In this document: positions 17,828 to 25,300 of the stretch, piece after piece
Numbering within the stretch: position 1 is the stretch's first letter
Layout: every line of letters begins with the position of its first letter
Source: Paracoccus sp. (in: a-proteobacteria)
GTDB lineage: Bacteria > Pseudomonadota > Alphaproteobacteria > Rhodobacterales > Rhodobacteraceae
Length of the DNA: 64,000 nt
Direction: 5' to 3'
NCBI RefSeq assembly: GCF_030538755.1
Contig: NZ_JAUNTJ010000007.1
Location: 1-64,000 of the forward strand
Program-made: the position numbers and the translations under genes
Notes under the pieces: model-generated
Databases searched by the model: none
Told to the model about the DNA's origin: nothing
What the model saw: the letters and a program-made list of their open reading frames with translations, nothing else

Positions 17828-19525
17828 ATGGCTTATCGCGCTCCGGTCGAACAGATCGCGTTCATCCTGAATCATGTGGTGCCGTTCGGGCGTCTGGCCG
17901 ACACCGACCGCTATGCCGAGGCGACGCCCGAAACCGTCAGCGCCATCCTCTCCGAGGCGGGCAAGCTGACCAGCAACGTCATCGCGCCGCTGAACCGCAA
18001 CGGCGATCTGACCCCGGCGCGGCTGGAAAACGGTGTGCTGCGATCCTCGCCGGGCTATGCCGAGGGGTTCCGCGCCATTGCCGAAGGCGGCTGGGTCGGG
18101 CTGTCGGCCGATCCCGAATATGGCGGCATGGGCCTGCCGCAGGCGCTGAATACGGCGGTGGCCGACATGATGTCGGGGGCCTGCCTTGCGCTGCAACTGA
18201 ACCCGCTGCTGACGCAGGGCCAGATCGAGGCGCTGGAACATCACGCCAGCGACGAACTCAAGGCGCTGTATCTGCCGCGCCTGACCAGCGGCGACTGGTC
18301 CGGCAGCATGAACCTGACCGAGCCGCAGGCCGGCAGCGATGTGGGGGCGCTGACCACGCGGGCGGAACCGGCGGGCGACGGCACCTATCGCGTGACCGGG
18401 CAAAAGATCTTTATCACCTGGGGCGACAGCGATGTGACCGCCAATGTCTGCCATCTGGTGCTGGCTCGCCTGCCCGATGCCGCGCCCGGCACTCGTGGCA
18501 TCAGTCTGTTCATGGTGCCGAAATTCATCCCTGATGAAAACGGCGATCCGGGCGCCCGCAACAGCCTGCATGTCGTCTCGCTGGAACACAAGCTGGGCAT
18601 CCATGGCAGCCCGACGTGCGTGATGTCCTTTGACGGCGCCAAAGGCTGGCTGGTGGGCGAGGAACACAAGGGTATGGCCGCCATGTTCACCATGATGAAC
18701 GCTGCCCGTCTGGGGGTTGGCACGCAAGGCGTCGGCGTGGCCGAGGCGGCGCTGCAACAGGCCGTCGCCTATGCGCAGGACCGCAACCAGATGGGGCCGA
18801 TCATCGGCCATCCCGATGTGCGCCGGATGCTGGCCACCGCGCGGGCCGAGGTGTTTGCCGCCCGCGCCCTCTGTCTGGCCTGCGCCACGGCGATTGATAT
18901 GGCCCGCGCCACCGGCGACGACGATTGGGCCGCCCGCGCCGCCTTTCTGACGCCGATTGCCAAGGCTTACGGCACCGATGTCGGTTGCCGCGTGGCCGAT
19001 GCCGGTGTGCAGGTCCACGGCGGCATGGGCTATATCGAGGAAACCGGCGCCGCCCAATATCTGCGCGATGTGCGGATCACGCCGATCTACGAAGGCACCA
19101 ACGGCATTCAGGCGATGGACCTTGTGGGCCGCAAGCTGGCCGATGGCGGCGATGCAGCACTGCGCCTGCTGGACGAGGCGGGGGATGACGCCCGCAAGGC
19201 ACATGCGATCTGCCCCGAAATGGCCGATCTGGTCTGGCAGGCGACCGAGGCGCTGCGCGAGGGCACGCAGGCCATGCTCGATTCGGGCATGTCCGACCGC
19301 TTTGCCGGGGCGGTGCCCTATCTGCACGCCTTTGCGCGGGTGCTGGGCGCGGTTTACCACATCCGCGCCGCCGAAAACGGGGGCGAGGCGGAACGCAAGC
19401 TGGCCCGCGTCTATATCAGCCGGGTCTTGCCCCGGATGCACGCCGATCTGGCCGAGGCCCGCGCCGGTGTCGCCGATCTGGACGCGATCCCCGACGAGGC
19501 TCTGGCCGGGGCAGCCCCGGCGTGA
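17828..19525 (+). CDS. Acyl-CoA dehydrogenase with C-terminal extension (DmdC-like family)
   Basis: A 565-residue FAD flavoenzyme. It contains the acyl-CoA dehydrogenase middle domain (SMNLTEPQAGSDVGALTTRA, KIFITWGDSD), GIHGSPTCVMSFD, the QVHGGMGYIEETGAAQ active-site loop and RITPIYEGTNGIQAMDL, then a roughly 120-residue C-terminal domain. This layout is that of the long acyl-CoA dehydrogenases that include the 3-methylmercaptopropionyl-CoA dehydrogenase DmdC of marine Rhodobacterales; the exact acyl substrate cannot be read from sequence. The ATG at 17828 follows a GGGGGGAAA leader. It overlaps the downstream MBL-fold gene by four bases. Confidence 0.88.
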   Translation: MAYRAPVEQIAFILNHVVPFGRLADTDRYAEATPETVSAILSEAGKLTSNVIAPLNRNGDLTPARLENGVLRSSPGYAEGFRAIAEGGWVGLSADPEYGGMGLPQALNTAVADMMSGACLALQLNPLLTQGQIEALEHHASDELKALYLPRLTSGDWSGSMNLTEPQAGSDVGALTTRAEPAGDGTYRVTGQKIFITWGDSDVTANVCHLVLARLPDAAPGTRGISLFMVPKFIPDENGDPGARNSLHVVSLEHKLGIHGSPTCVMSFDGAKGWLVGEEHKGMAAMFTMMNAARLGVGTQGVGVAEAALQQAVAYAQDRNQMGPIIGHPDVRRMLATARAEVFAARALCLACATAIDMARATGDDDWAARAAFLTPIAKAYGTDVGCRVADAGVQVHGGMGYIEETGAAQYLRDVRITPIYEGTNGIQAMDLVGRKLADGGDAALRLLDEAGDDARKAHAICPEMADLVWQATEALREGTQAMLDSGMSDRFAGAVPYLHAFARVLGAVYHIRAAENGGEAERKLARVYISRVLPRMHADLAEARAGVADLDAIPDEALAGAAPA

Positions 19526-20586
19526 ACCTGCCCGAGACGCGCGAACCTCCCGGCATCAGCCACCCGTGGCCCGATCCGCCCGCGCCGGGGCAGGCGGTGC
19601 AGATCGCCGATGGCGTGCTGTGGCTGCGCCTGCCGCTGCCGATGGCGCTGGATCACGTCAACGTCTTTGCCTTTGCCGATGATGCGGCAGAGGGCGGTGG
19701 CTGGACAGTGATCGACACCGGCTTTGACACCGGCCGCAGCCGCGCCATCTGGGACACGGCGCTGGCCGGTCCCTTGGCCGGGCGGCCGGTGCGCCGGGTC
19801 ATCGCCACGCATCACCATCCCGACCACATCGGCCTTGCGGGCTGGTTCATGGCACAGGGGGCGTCGCTGTGGACCAGCCGCACCGCATGGCTGATGGCGC
19901 GGATGCTGGTGCTGGACGAACAGGACCGCCCGCCGCCTGAAACGCTGGCCTTCTGGCGTCGCGCCGGGATGCCTGCCGCGCTGCTGGCCGAACGCGCGGG
20001 GCAGCGCCCGTTCAACTTTGCCGATACGGTGCATCCGCTGCCGCTGGGCTATACCCGCCTGACCGAGGGGCAGCAGCTCCGCTTTGGCGGGCGCGACTGG
20101 CGTGTGGCCATGGGTGACGGCCATGCGCCCGAACATGTCACGCTGTGGTCGCTGTCGGATGATCTGGTCATCGGCGGCGATCAGTTGCTGCCCGGCATCT
20201 CGCCCAACCTTGGCGTCTATCCGACCGAACCCGACGCCGACCCGGTGGGCGACTGGCTGGCCGCCTGTCACCGCCTGTCCGCCTTGGCGCGGCCCGGCCA
20301 TCTGGTGCTGCCGGGGCACAAGCTGCCCTTTAGCGGCCTGCCGCTGCGGCTGGTGCAGATGACGCAGAACCACGAACGCGCGCTGGACCGTCTGGCCGCC
20401 GCGCTGGCCGACCGCCCGCGCAGCGCCGCCGAGTGTTTCCCGGCCCTGTATCGGCGCGAGATCGGGGCAGGGGAATACGGCCTCGCTCTGGTCGAGGCGG
20501 TGGCCCATCTGAACCGGCTGGCCGTCACCGGACGGGCACAGCCGCTCGGCGAAAGGGATGGTGCCGTGCTGTGGGGCGTGACATGA
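19522..20586 (+). CDS. MBL-fold metallo-hydrolase
   Basis: A 354-residue metallo-beta-lactamase-fold enzyme with the metal-binding motif ATHHHPDHIGLAGW, the second ligand region GDGHAPEHVTLW and the VIGGDQLLPGISPN aspartate motif. A C-terminal helical extension follows. It begins with GTG at 19522, overlapping the acyl-CoA dehydrogenase stop (GTGA), so it is coupled to fatty-acid or acyl-CoA metabolism; a thioesterase-like role is possible but unproven. Confidence 0.9.
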   Translation: MNLPETREPPGISHPWPDPPAPGQAVQIADGVLWLRLPLPMALDHVNVFAFADDAAEGGGWTVIDTGFDTGRSRAIWDTALAGPLAGRPVRRVIATHHHPDHIGLAGWFMAQGASLWTSRTAWLMARMLVLDEQDRPPPETLAFWRRAGMPAALLAERAGQRPFNFADTVHPLPLGYTRLTEGQQLRFGGRDWRVAMGDGHAPEHVTLWSLSDDLVIGGDQLLPGISPNLGVYPTEPDADPVGDWLAACHRLSALARPGHLVLPGHKLPFSGLPLRLVQMTQNHERALDRLAAALADRPRSAAECFPALYRREIGAGEYGLALVEAVAHLNRLAVTGRAQPLGERDGAVLWGVT

Positions 20587-20635
20587 GGTTGCGCATCCGC
20601 TATCCCGAAACCAGCCAACACCCGGAGGAACAGGC

Positions 20636-20785
20636 ATGGCCCAAGATGACGTGACGACCCACACGATCGGCGAAATGGACATCCGCGAACAGCAGCGCAC
20701 TTTTCACGGATTTATGCGCTTTTGCGTCTGGACCGTGATTATTGCCACGGTCGTCCTGATCTTCATGGCCCTGGCCAACGCCTGA
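20636..20785 (+). CDS. aa3-type cytochrome c oxidase subunit IV
   Basis: A 49-residue protein that is shorter than most gene-finding cut-offs. A polar N-terminus (MAQDDVTTHTIGEMDIREQQ) with a conserved TFHGFMRF segment precedes one transmembrane helix (VWTVIIATVVLIFMALANA). This is the layout of the small bacterial subunit IV of aa3-type oxidases first known from Paracoccus and Rhodobacter. The ATG has a GGAGGAA ribosome-binding site 6-8 bases upstream. No other oxidase subunit gene is nearby; it stands alone between the MBL-fold gene and a lipoprotein gene. Confidence 0.88.
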   Translation: MAQDDVTTHTIGEMDIREQQRTFHGFMRFCVWTVIIATVVLIFMALANA

Positions 20786-20794
20786 TCCGATTCC

Positions 20795-21433
20795 ATGCAG
20801 CGTCGTTTCTTTCTGGCCGCGGGCCTGCCGTTTCTTGTTGCCGCCTGTGGTGCCGAACGCATCTGGGCACCTGATGAGCGGGTGCGCGCCGCGCGCTATA
20901 CCTCGGACGAGCCGCCGTCGATCACCCTGTTCACCGTCATCGGCATTCCGCGTGGCGAGGGCGGGCATTCCGCATTGATGATTAACGGCAGCCAGCGGGT
21001 GATCTTTGACCCGGCAGGCAGCTGGCAGCATCCGAATATCCCCGAGCGTAACGATGTGCTGTATGGGATTACGCCGAACTTCAAGAACTTCTACATAGAT
21101 TACCACGCCCGCAGCACCTATTGGGTGGCCGAAGATACCGTCTTTGTCAGCCGCGAGGTTGCCGACCGGGCCATCGCGCGGGCCGAACAGCAGGGCGCGG
21201 TGAACAAGGCGTTCTGCGCCGTAGCCAGCGGTCAGGTGCTGCGCGACACGCCCGGCTTTGCCGGCGCGCCGACCGGCTTTGCCCCGCTCAAGCTGCGCGA
21301 ATGGTTCATGACGCTGCCGGGGGTGCAGTCGAAACGCCACTATGACGGCGATCCGGCGAATAACCACGATGTGCTGATCCAGCAGCGCGACGGCAACTAT
21401 ACCGGCTATCGCGCGCGGTTTCAGACCAGATAA
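20795..21433 (+). CDS. Predicted lipoprotein of unknown function
   Basis: A 212-residue protein with a lipoprotein signal (RRFFLAAGLPFLVAAC, lipobox cysteine at residue 18). The mature part begins with charged residues and contains GEGGHSALMINGSQRVIFDPAGSW, a pattern reminiscent of His-containing NlpC/DUF4105-like cores, and a conserved-looking DPANNHDVLIQQRD near the end; a peptidase-like role is possible but not demonstrated. The last 13 bases overlap the convergent azlD gene. It lies 9 bases after the cytochrome oxidase subunit IV gene and may share its transcript. Confidence 0.75.
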   Translation: MQRRFFLAAGLPFLVAACGAERIWAPDERVRAARYTSDEPPSITLFTVIGIPRGEGGHSALMINGSQRVIFDPAGSWQHPNIPERNDVLYGITPNFKNFYIDYHARSTYWVAEDTVFVSREVADRAIARAEQQGAVNKAFCAVASGQVLRDTPGFAGAPTGFAPLKLREWFMTLPGVQSKRHYDGDPANNHDVLIQQRDGNYTGYRARFQTR

Positions 21434-21741
21434 ACCATCAGCCCCAGCGTGGTCGCGCCCGCAAGGATCGCGGCCAGCACGTTGCGGGTCAGAATCCCGA
21501 CCGCCACCGTCACGATGGCGGCGGTCAGGCGCGCCGGGTCGGTATGGCCCCCGGTCGCGGCGGGCCACACAACCAAGGGTGCCGACAGCGCAGGCAGCAC
21601 CGCAACCGGCGTGAAGCGCAGCAGCCGCAGCACCATCGGCGGCATACTGCGCCGCCCCAAGGCCCCCAGAAACGAAAACCGCAGCAGAAACGTGCCGATG
21701 CCGGTCACAAGGATGACGGCCCAGATGCTCAGATCGCTCAT
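21421..21741 (-). CDS. azlD: AzlD-family branched-chain amino acid export subunit
   Basis: A 106-residue protein with four predicted membrane helices and the AzlD pattern (MSDLSIWAVILVTGIGTFLLR, RLLRFTPVAVLPALSAPL, GILTRNVLAAILAGATTLGL). With the larger AzlC subunit it forms an exporter for branched-chain amino acids or their analogs. Its ATG overlaps the azlC stop by four bases. The 3' end overlaps the convergent lipoprotein gene by 13 bases, so there is no spacer terminator. Confidence 0.9.
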   Translation of the reverse strand: MSDLSIWAVILVTGIGTFLLRFSFLGALGRRSMPPMVLRLLRFTPVAVLPALSAPLVVWPAATGGHTDPARLTAAIVTVAVGILTRNVLAAILAGATTLGLMVYLV

Positions 21742-22502
21742 CCTGCGCGCCTTTCGGTTCGGATGTCCACCCATGCACCCGCCGCCATGCCCAGGGGCGC
21801 GGCGATCAGCAGGCCAAGCCCGTTGGGCAGCCCGGCAAAGGCCAGCCCGGCGATGACGGCGACGGTGCAGGCGGCCAGTTGCGCAGGCGTGCGCAGCATT
21901 GGCGCGATCATCGCCATAAAGGTGATCGGCACCGCGAAATCCAACGGGATGCTGGCCGGGATCGCCCGCCCGATGGTCGCTCCGATCCATGTGAACACCA
22001 TCCACGGCAGGCACATGACAAGCGCGGTGCCAAGGAAATAGCTCAGCCTTTGGCGCAGGCTTAGCCTTGGGTGCAGCTCGTAATGCTGGATCGACAGGGC
22101 ATAGGTCTGGTCGATCAGCAGATAGGCCACGGCCATCCGCTCGCGCATGGTGGCGGCCCCCAGCCAGGGCACCATGGATGCCGAATACATCGCCATCCGC
22201 AGGTTCACCGCCAGGGCCGACACGATCACCAGAACCGCCGGGACGTGATCCGACAGCAGTTGCACGGCGGTGAACTGCGACGCCCCCGCCAGCACCAGCA
22301 CCGAAAAGCCCATGGTCTGCGCCAGATCCATGCCCGCATCGGTGGCCACGACCCCAAACAGCAGCGCAAAGGGCAGGATCACCAGCAGAAAGGGCGAGGA
22401 TTGCACCGCGCCGTGCCAGAACGCCTGCGCCGGGCTGCGCGCAAGGGCACGCGCGGCGGCGGGGGGCAGGTCCGGTGCGGGGGGATCGGGGGGCTGGGTC
22501 AT
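21738..22502 (-). CDS. azlC: AzlC-family branched-chain amino acid export subunit
   Basis: A 254-residue inner-membrane protein. After a Pro-rich cytoplasmic N-terminus come helices including PFLLVILPFALLFGVVATDAG, the GASQFTAVQLL motif and LRMAMYSASMVPWL, all typical of AzlC. The ATG at 22502 is the first before this core; the longer open frame runs antisense to the divergent GNAT gene. It forms a coupled pair with azlD. Confidence 0.9.
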   Translation of the reverse strand: MTQPPDPPAPDLPPAAARALARSPAQAFWHGAVQSSPFLLVILPFALLFGVVATDAGMDLAQTMGFSVLVLAGASQFTAVQLLSDHVPAVLVIVSALAVNLRMAMYSASMVPWLGAATMRERMAVAYLLIDQTYALSIQHYELHPRLSLRQRLSYFLGTALVMCLPWMVFTWIGATIGRAIPASIPLDFAVPITFMAMIAPMLRTPAQLAACTVAVIAGLAFAGLPNGLGLLIAAPLGMAAGAWVDIRTERRAG

Positions 22503-22563
22503 GTCGGGGTCGCGCTGCTTCCCGCTCTTGCTGTCACGCGGGCGGCGCAGGCACAAGAGGCGC

Positions 22564-23136
22564 ATGAGAATCGCAACCCCGATCCCCGACGATTTGCTGA
22601 TGCCGGCGGTGGCGCTGTGGTGGGCCAGCTTTGGCCGCGCCGTGCGCCCCTTGGGCGGCGAGGGGCCGCTGGGGGCTGACGGGCGGCGCGGTCTTGTGGC
22701 GGTGGGGCAGGATGGCGCGGTCATCGGCGTGGCCGGGCTGCGCGACGTGGGCGGCGGCTGGCTGCGCCTGCGGCCCGGCCTGCTGGACCCGCTGTTCCGC
22801 CCTGCGCCGCCGACCGATGATCTGGTGATCGACGGCATCGCCGTGGCTGCCGCGCATCGTCGGCATGGGGTCGGTCAGGCGCTGGTCGCCGGGGCTTTGG
22901 CGCGCGCCGCGCAAGGCGGCCATCCCGGCCTGCGGGCCGAGGTGGCGCGGCGCAATGCGGGTGCCGTCAGGTTCTGGCAGGCGGCGGGGTTTGTGGAAAC
23001 CGGGCGTGGCCGCTTTGGCTGGCCGTGGGGCGGGCCGGTGCTGTTGATGCGGCGCGACGCGGTTGCGGGGGCGGCGGTTGCGGAGGGGCTGGCACCCGGC
23101 CATGAAAAAACCCCCGCCGCTTGGGTCGGGGGTTGA
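22564..23136 (+). CDS. GNAT-family N-acetyltransferase
   Basis: A 190-residue protein with the GNAT fold: the acetyl-CoA pyrophosphate loop is RRHGVGQALVAGALARAA, preceded by the strand DLVIDGIAVAAAHR and followed by LRAEVARRNAGAVRFWQAAGF, a typical motif B. The substrate is unknown. Its start is 61 bases from the divergent azlC gene. The last codons overlap a terminator-like hairpin that reads in the opposite direction. Confidence 0.85.
   Translation: MRIATPIPDDLLMPAVALWWASFGRAVRPLGGEGPLGADGRRGLVAVGQDGAVIGVAGLRDVGGGWLRLRPGLLDPLFRPAPPTDDLVIDGIAVAAAHRRHGVGQALVAGALARAAQGGHPGLRAEVARRNAGAVRFWQAAGFVETGRGRFGWPWGGPVLLMRRDAVAGAAVAEGLAPGHEKTPAAWVGG
23105..23134 (-). terminator. Intrinsic terminator of the DUF1127 gene, inside the GNAT 3' end
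   Basis: AACCCCCG (23109-23116) and CGGGGGTT (23127-23134) form a perfect 8-bp stem with a 10-base loop. On the minus strand the stem is followed by a run of T residues (complement of the A-run at 23105-23110). It lies about 42 bases after the DUF1127 stop but is embedded in the last codons of the convergent GNAT gene. Confidence 0.8.
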
Positions 23137-23176
23137 TCCGTATGCTGCCCGCCGCACGGGCCGCCGGTGCCGCGCC

Positions 23177-23374
23177 TTACAGGCCGCGGGCGATCCGGTC
23201 GATGTCGCCACGGCACAGCCCGATGTCATCCAGTTCGTGATCGGACAGACGGTTCAGGGCGTTCCGGGTGCGGCGTGCATCGTTCCAGGCCGCAAACGCC
23301 GCGATGACGCGGGTCAAGCCGAAACCAAAGGGACGCGCACCGGCCTGTGCGCGGTTCGTGTCAAACGCAGCCAT
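23177..23374 (-). CDS. DUF1127-family small protein
   Basis: A 65-residue protein. The C-terminal 40 residues (WNDARRTRNALNRLSDHELDDIGLCRGDIDRIARG) contain the DUF1127 core of Arg-rich helix, LSDHxLxDIG and GL.R.DI. In other alphaproteobacteria such small proteins bind RNA or affect phosphate and stress physiology; here the role is unknown. It is monocistronic, with its own terminator downstream and a 193-base spacer upstream. Confidence 0.88.
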   Translation of the reverse strand: MAAFDTNRAQAGARPFGFGLTRVIAAFAAWNDARRTRNALNRLSDHELDDIGLCRGDIDRIARGL

Positions 23375-23476
23375 TTTTTCACCTGTTAAAAGATTGCCCA
23401 GTCATCGGGCGGTTTACGGGATGCCCTGCATATAGATCAGGCCAAGGCCGCAAGGAACGCCCTCAACCGCATGACT

Positions 23477-23498
23477 GCTATGCGGGCGCCGCATAAGC
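23477..23498. repeat. Inverted repeat upstream of the DUF1127 gene
   Basis: GCT-ATGCGG, GCG, CCGCAT-A-AGC: a perfect 6-bp inner stem with a 3-base loop, extended by three pairs across a one-base bulge. It lies about 100 bases upstream of the DUF1127 start, in the 193-base spacer behind rsmE. It may be an operator or an RNA hairpin. Confidence 0.35.
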
Positions 23499-23567
23499 GA
23501 TTAATTTGCCGTCTTTTTTTCGTCAACCCTGTGCGCAAGAAAATAACGTATGCCCCGGCGTTCCGGG

Positions 23568-24287
23568 TTATTTCCAGTCGCCAAGCGCCGCCTGCCACAG
23601 TGTCAGCGCCGCAACTGCCGCCGTATCGGCCCGCAGGATGCGCGGACCAAGGCTGATCCGGTTAACAAAGGGCAGGGCGCGCAGCCTGTCACGTTCAGCC
23701 GGGGAAAAGCCGCCCTCTGGCCCGATCAGCACCGCCCAAGGCCCCGCAGGCAGGCCCGCCAGCGATTCGGCAGGCCCGGCGGCGGCCTCGTCGGCCCACA
23801 GGATGCGGCGCGATTCGTCCCACCCGTCCAGCAGCCGGGGCAGAGGGCACAGCGCGGCCACCTGAGGCACAAAGGTGCCGCCGCATTGTTCGGCGGCCTC
23901 GATGGCGTGGGCTTGCAGCCGGTCCTGCCGGATACGTTCGGCGTTGGTAAACTCAGTCTGCACCGGCAGGATGCGCGCCGCGCCCAGTTCCGCCGCCTTT
24001 TCGACGATGAAATCGGTGCGCGCCTTTTTGATCGGCGCAAACATCAGCCACAGATCCGGGGCATCGCGCTGAGGCGCGGTCTGGCGCAGAACCTCGATCA
24101 CGGCGCTGCGCTTGCCCGCCTGCGCGATCCGGGCCAGCCACTCGCCGTCGCGGCCGTTGAAAACCGCGATTTCGGCCCCCGGACCCAGCCGCATCACGCT
24201 GCACAGGTAATGCGCCTGATCCGCGTTCAGATCGGCGGCTTGTCCCCCGGCCAGCGGGTGATCTATGAACAGTCTGATCTTTGCCAT
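23568..24287 (-). CDS. rsmE: 16S rRNA (uracil-1498-N3)-methyltransferase
   Basis: A 239-residue SPOUT methyltransferase. The N-terminal PUA-like part contains DQAHYLCSVMRLGPG; the C-terminal trefoil-knot domain has VLIGPEGGFSPAERD and ISLGPRILRADTAAVAAL, the S-adenosylmethionine-binding knot of RsmE. It methylates U1498 in the decoding region of 16S rRNA. The ATG at 24287 is 15 bases from the divergent ubiA start, so both genes share a very short promoter region or one depends on upstream elements inside the other. Confidence 0.95.
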   Translation of the reverse strand: MAKIRLFIDHPLAGGQAADLNADQAHYLCSVMRLGPGAEIAVFNGRDGEWLARIAQAGKRSAVIEVLRQTAPQRDAPDLWLMFAPIKKARTDFIVEKAAELGAARILPVQTEFTNAERIRQDRLQAHAIEAAEQCGGTFVPQVAALCPLPRLLDGWDESRRILWADEAAAGPAESLAGLPAGPWAVLIGPEGGFSPAERDRLRALPFVNRISLGPRILRADTAAVAALTLWQAALGDWK

Positions 24288-24302
24288 GACAGGCCGCAGG
24301 TT

Positions 24303-25238
24303 ATGCAAGCCCCGCAGAAAACGCCAGATCGCGTCGTGGACGCGCCCGAAGATAACTGGGTGGACCGGCTGGCCCCGCCCACATCGAGGCCCTGGCTGCG
24401 GCTGTCGCGCGCCGACCGGCCCATCGGCACATGGCTGTTGCTGCTGCCCTGCTGGTGGGGCATCGGGCTGGCGATGATCGCCGATGTGCCGATGTGGCGC
24501 GATGCGTGGATCGCGCTGGCCTGCGGTATCGGCGCGGTGGTGATGCGCGGGGCGGGCTGCACCTGGAATGACATCACCGACCGCGATTTCGATGCGCAGG
24601 TGGCGCGCACCCGGTCGCGGCCGATCCCGTCGGGGCAGGTGACGGTGCGCGGCGCGCTGATCTGGATGGCGGTGCAGGCGCTGGTCGGGCTGGCGGTGCT
24701 GCTGACGCTGGGCTGGGCGGCGATCGGGCTGGGCGTGGCCTCGTTGGCTTTGGTGGCGATCTATCCCTTTGCCAAGCGGTTCACATGGTGGCCGCAGGTG
24801 TTTCTGGGGCTGGCCTTCAACTGGGGCGTGCTGCTGGCATGGGCGGCGCATATGGGCGGTATCGGCTGGCCGCCGCTGCTGGCCTATGCCGGAGGGATCG
24901 CGTGGACGATCTTTTACGACACCATCTATGCCCATCAGGATACCGAGGACGACGCCCTGATCGGCGTGAAATCCACCGCTCGCCTGTTCGCGGCCGACAG
25001 CCCGCGCTGGATCGCGCTGTTCGGCGGGCTGGCCGTGCTGGCGCTGGCGTTGGCGATTGCGGCGGCGGGGGGCGGGCTGCTGGCATGGGTCGGGCTGGCC
25101 GGGTTCACGCTGCATCTGGCGTGGCAATGGCGGGTGTTCCGCCCCGACAGCCCGGCGGTCTGCCTGCGGCTGTTCCGCGCCAACCGCGATGCCGGGCTGA
25201 TCCTTGCGCTGTTTCTTGCCATTGACGCAATCGTTTGA
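24303..25238 (+). CDS. ubiA: 4-hydroxybenzoate polyprenyltransferase
   Basis: A 311-residue multi-helix membrane prenyltransferase. The two Asp-rich Mg-diphosphate motifs are present: NDITDRDFDAQVARTRSRPI and DTIYAHQDTEDDALIGVKST. It attaches the polyprenyl chain to 4-hydroxybenzoate in ubiquinone synthesis. The length is slightly above the common 290 because of a hydrophilic N-terminus. The ATG at 24303 is the first in-frame start after the divergent rsmE start. Confidence 0.95.
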   Translation: MQAPQKTPDRVVDAPEDNWVDRLAPPTSRPWLRLSRADRPIGTWLLLLPCWWGIGLAMIADVPMWRDAWIALACGIGAVVMRGAGCTWNDITDRDFDAQVARTRSRPIPSGQVTVRGALIWMAVQALVGLAVLLTLGWAAIGLGVASLALVAIYPFAKRFTWWPQVFLGLAFNWGVLLAWAAHMGGIGWPPLLAYAGGIAWTIFYDTIYAHQDTEDDALIGVKSTARLFAADSPRWIALFGGLAVLALALAIAAAGGGLLAWVGLAGFTLHLAWQWRVFRPDSPAVCLRLFRANRDAGLILALFLAIDAIV

Positions 25239-25300
25239 TTGCACCCCCGCCGGGCGGGAATTAAGTCGGAACGATCCTTGAACAACCGGAAGGCGCGCCG

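Noticed and set aside
23554..23567. CCCGG/CCGGG hairpin at the end of rsmE as a terminator
   Set aside because: The stem has only five pairs and no clear T-run follows on the minus strand, so it is not listed as a terminator.
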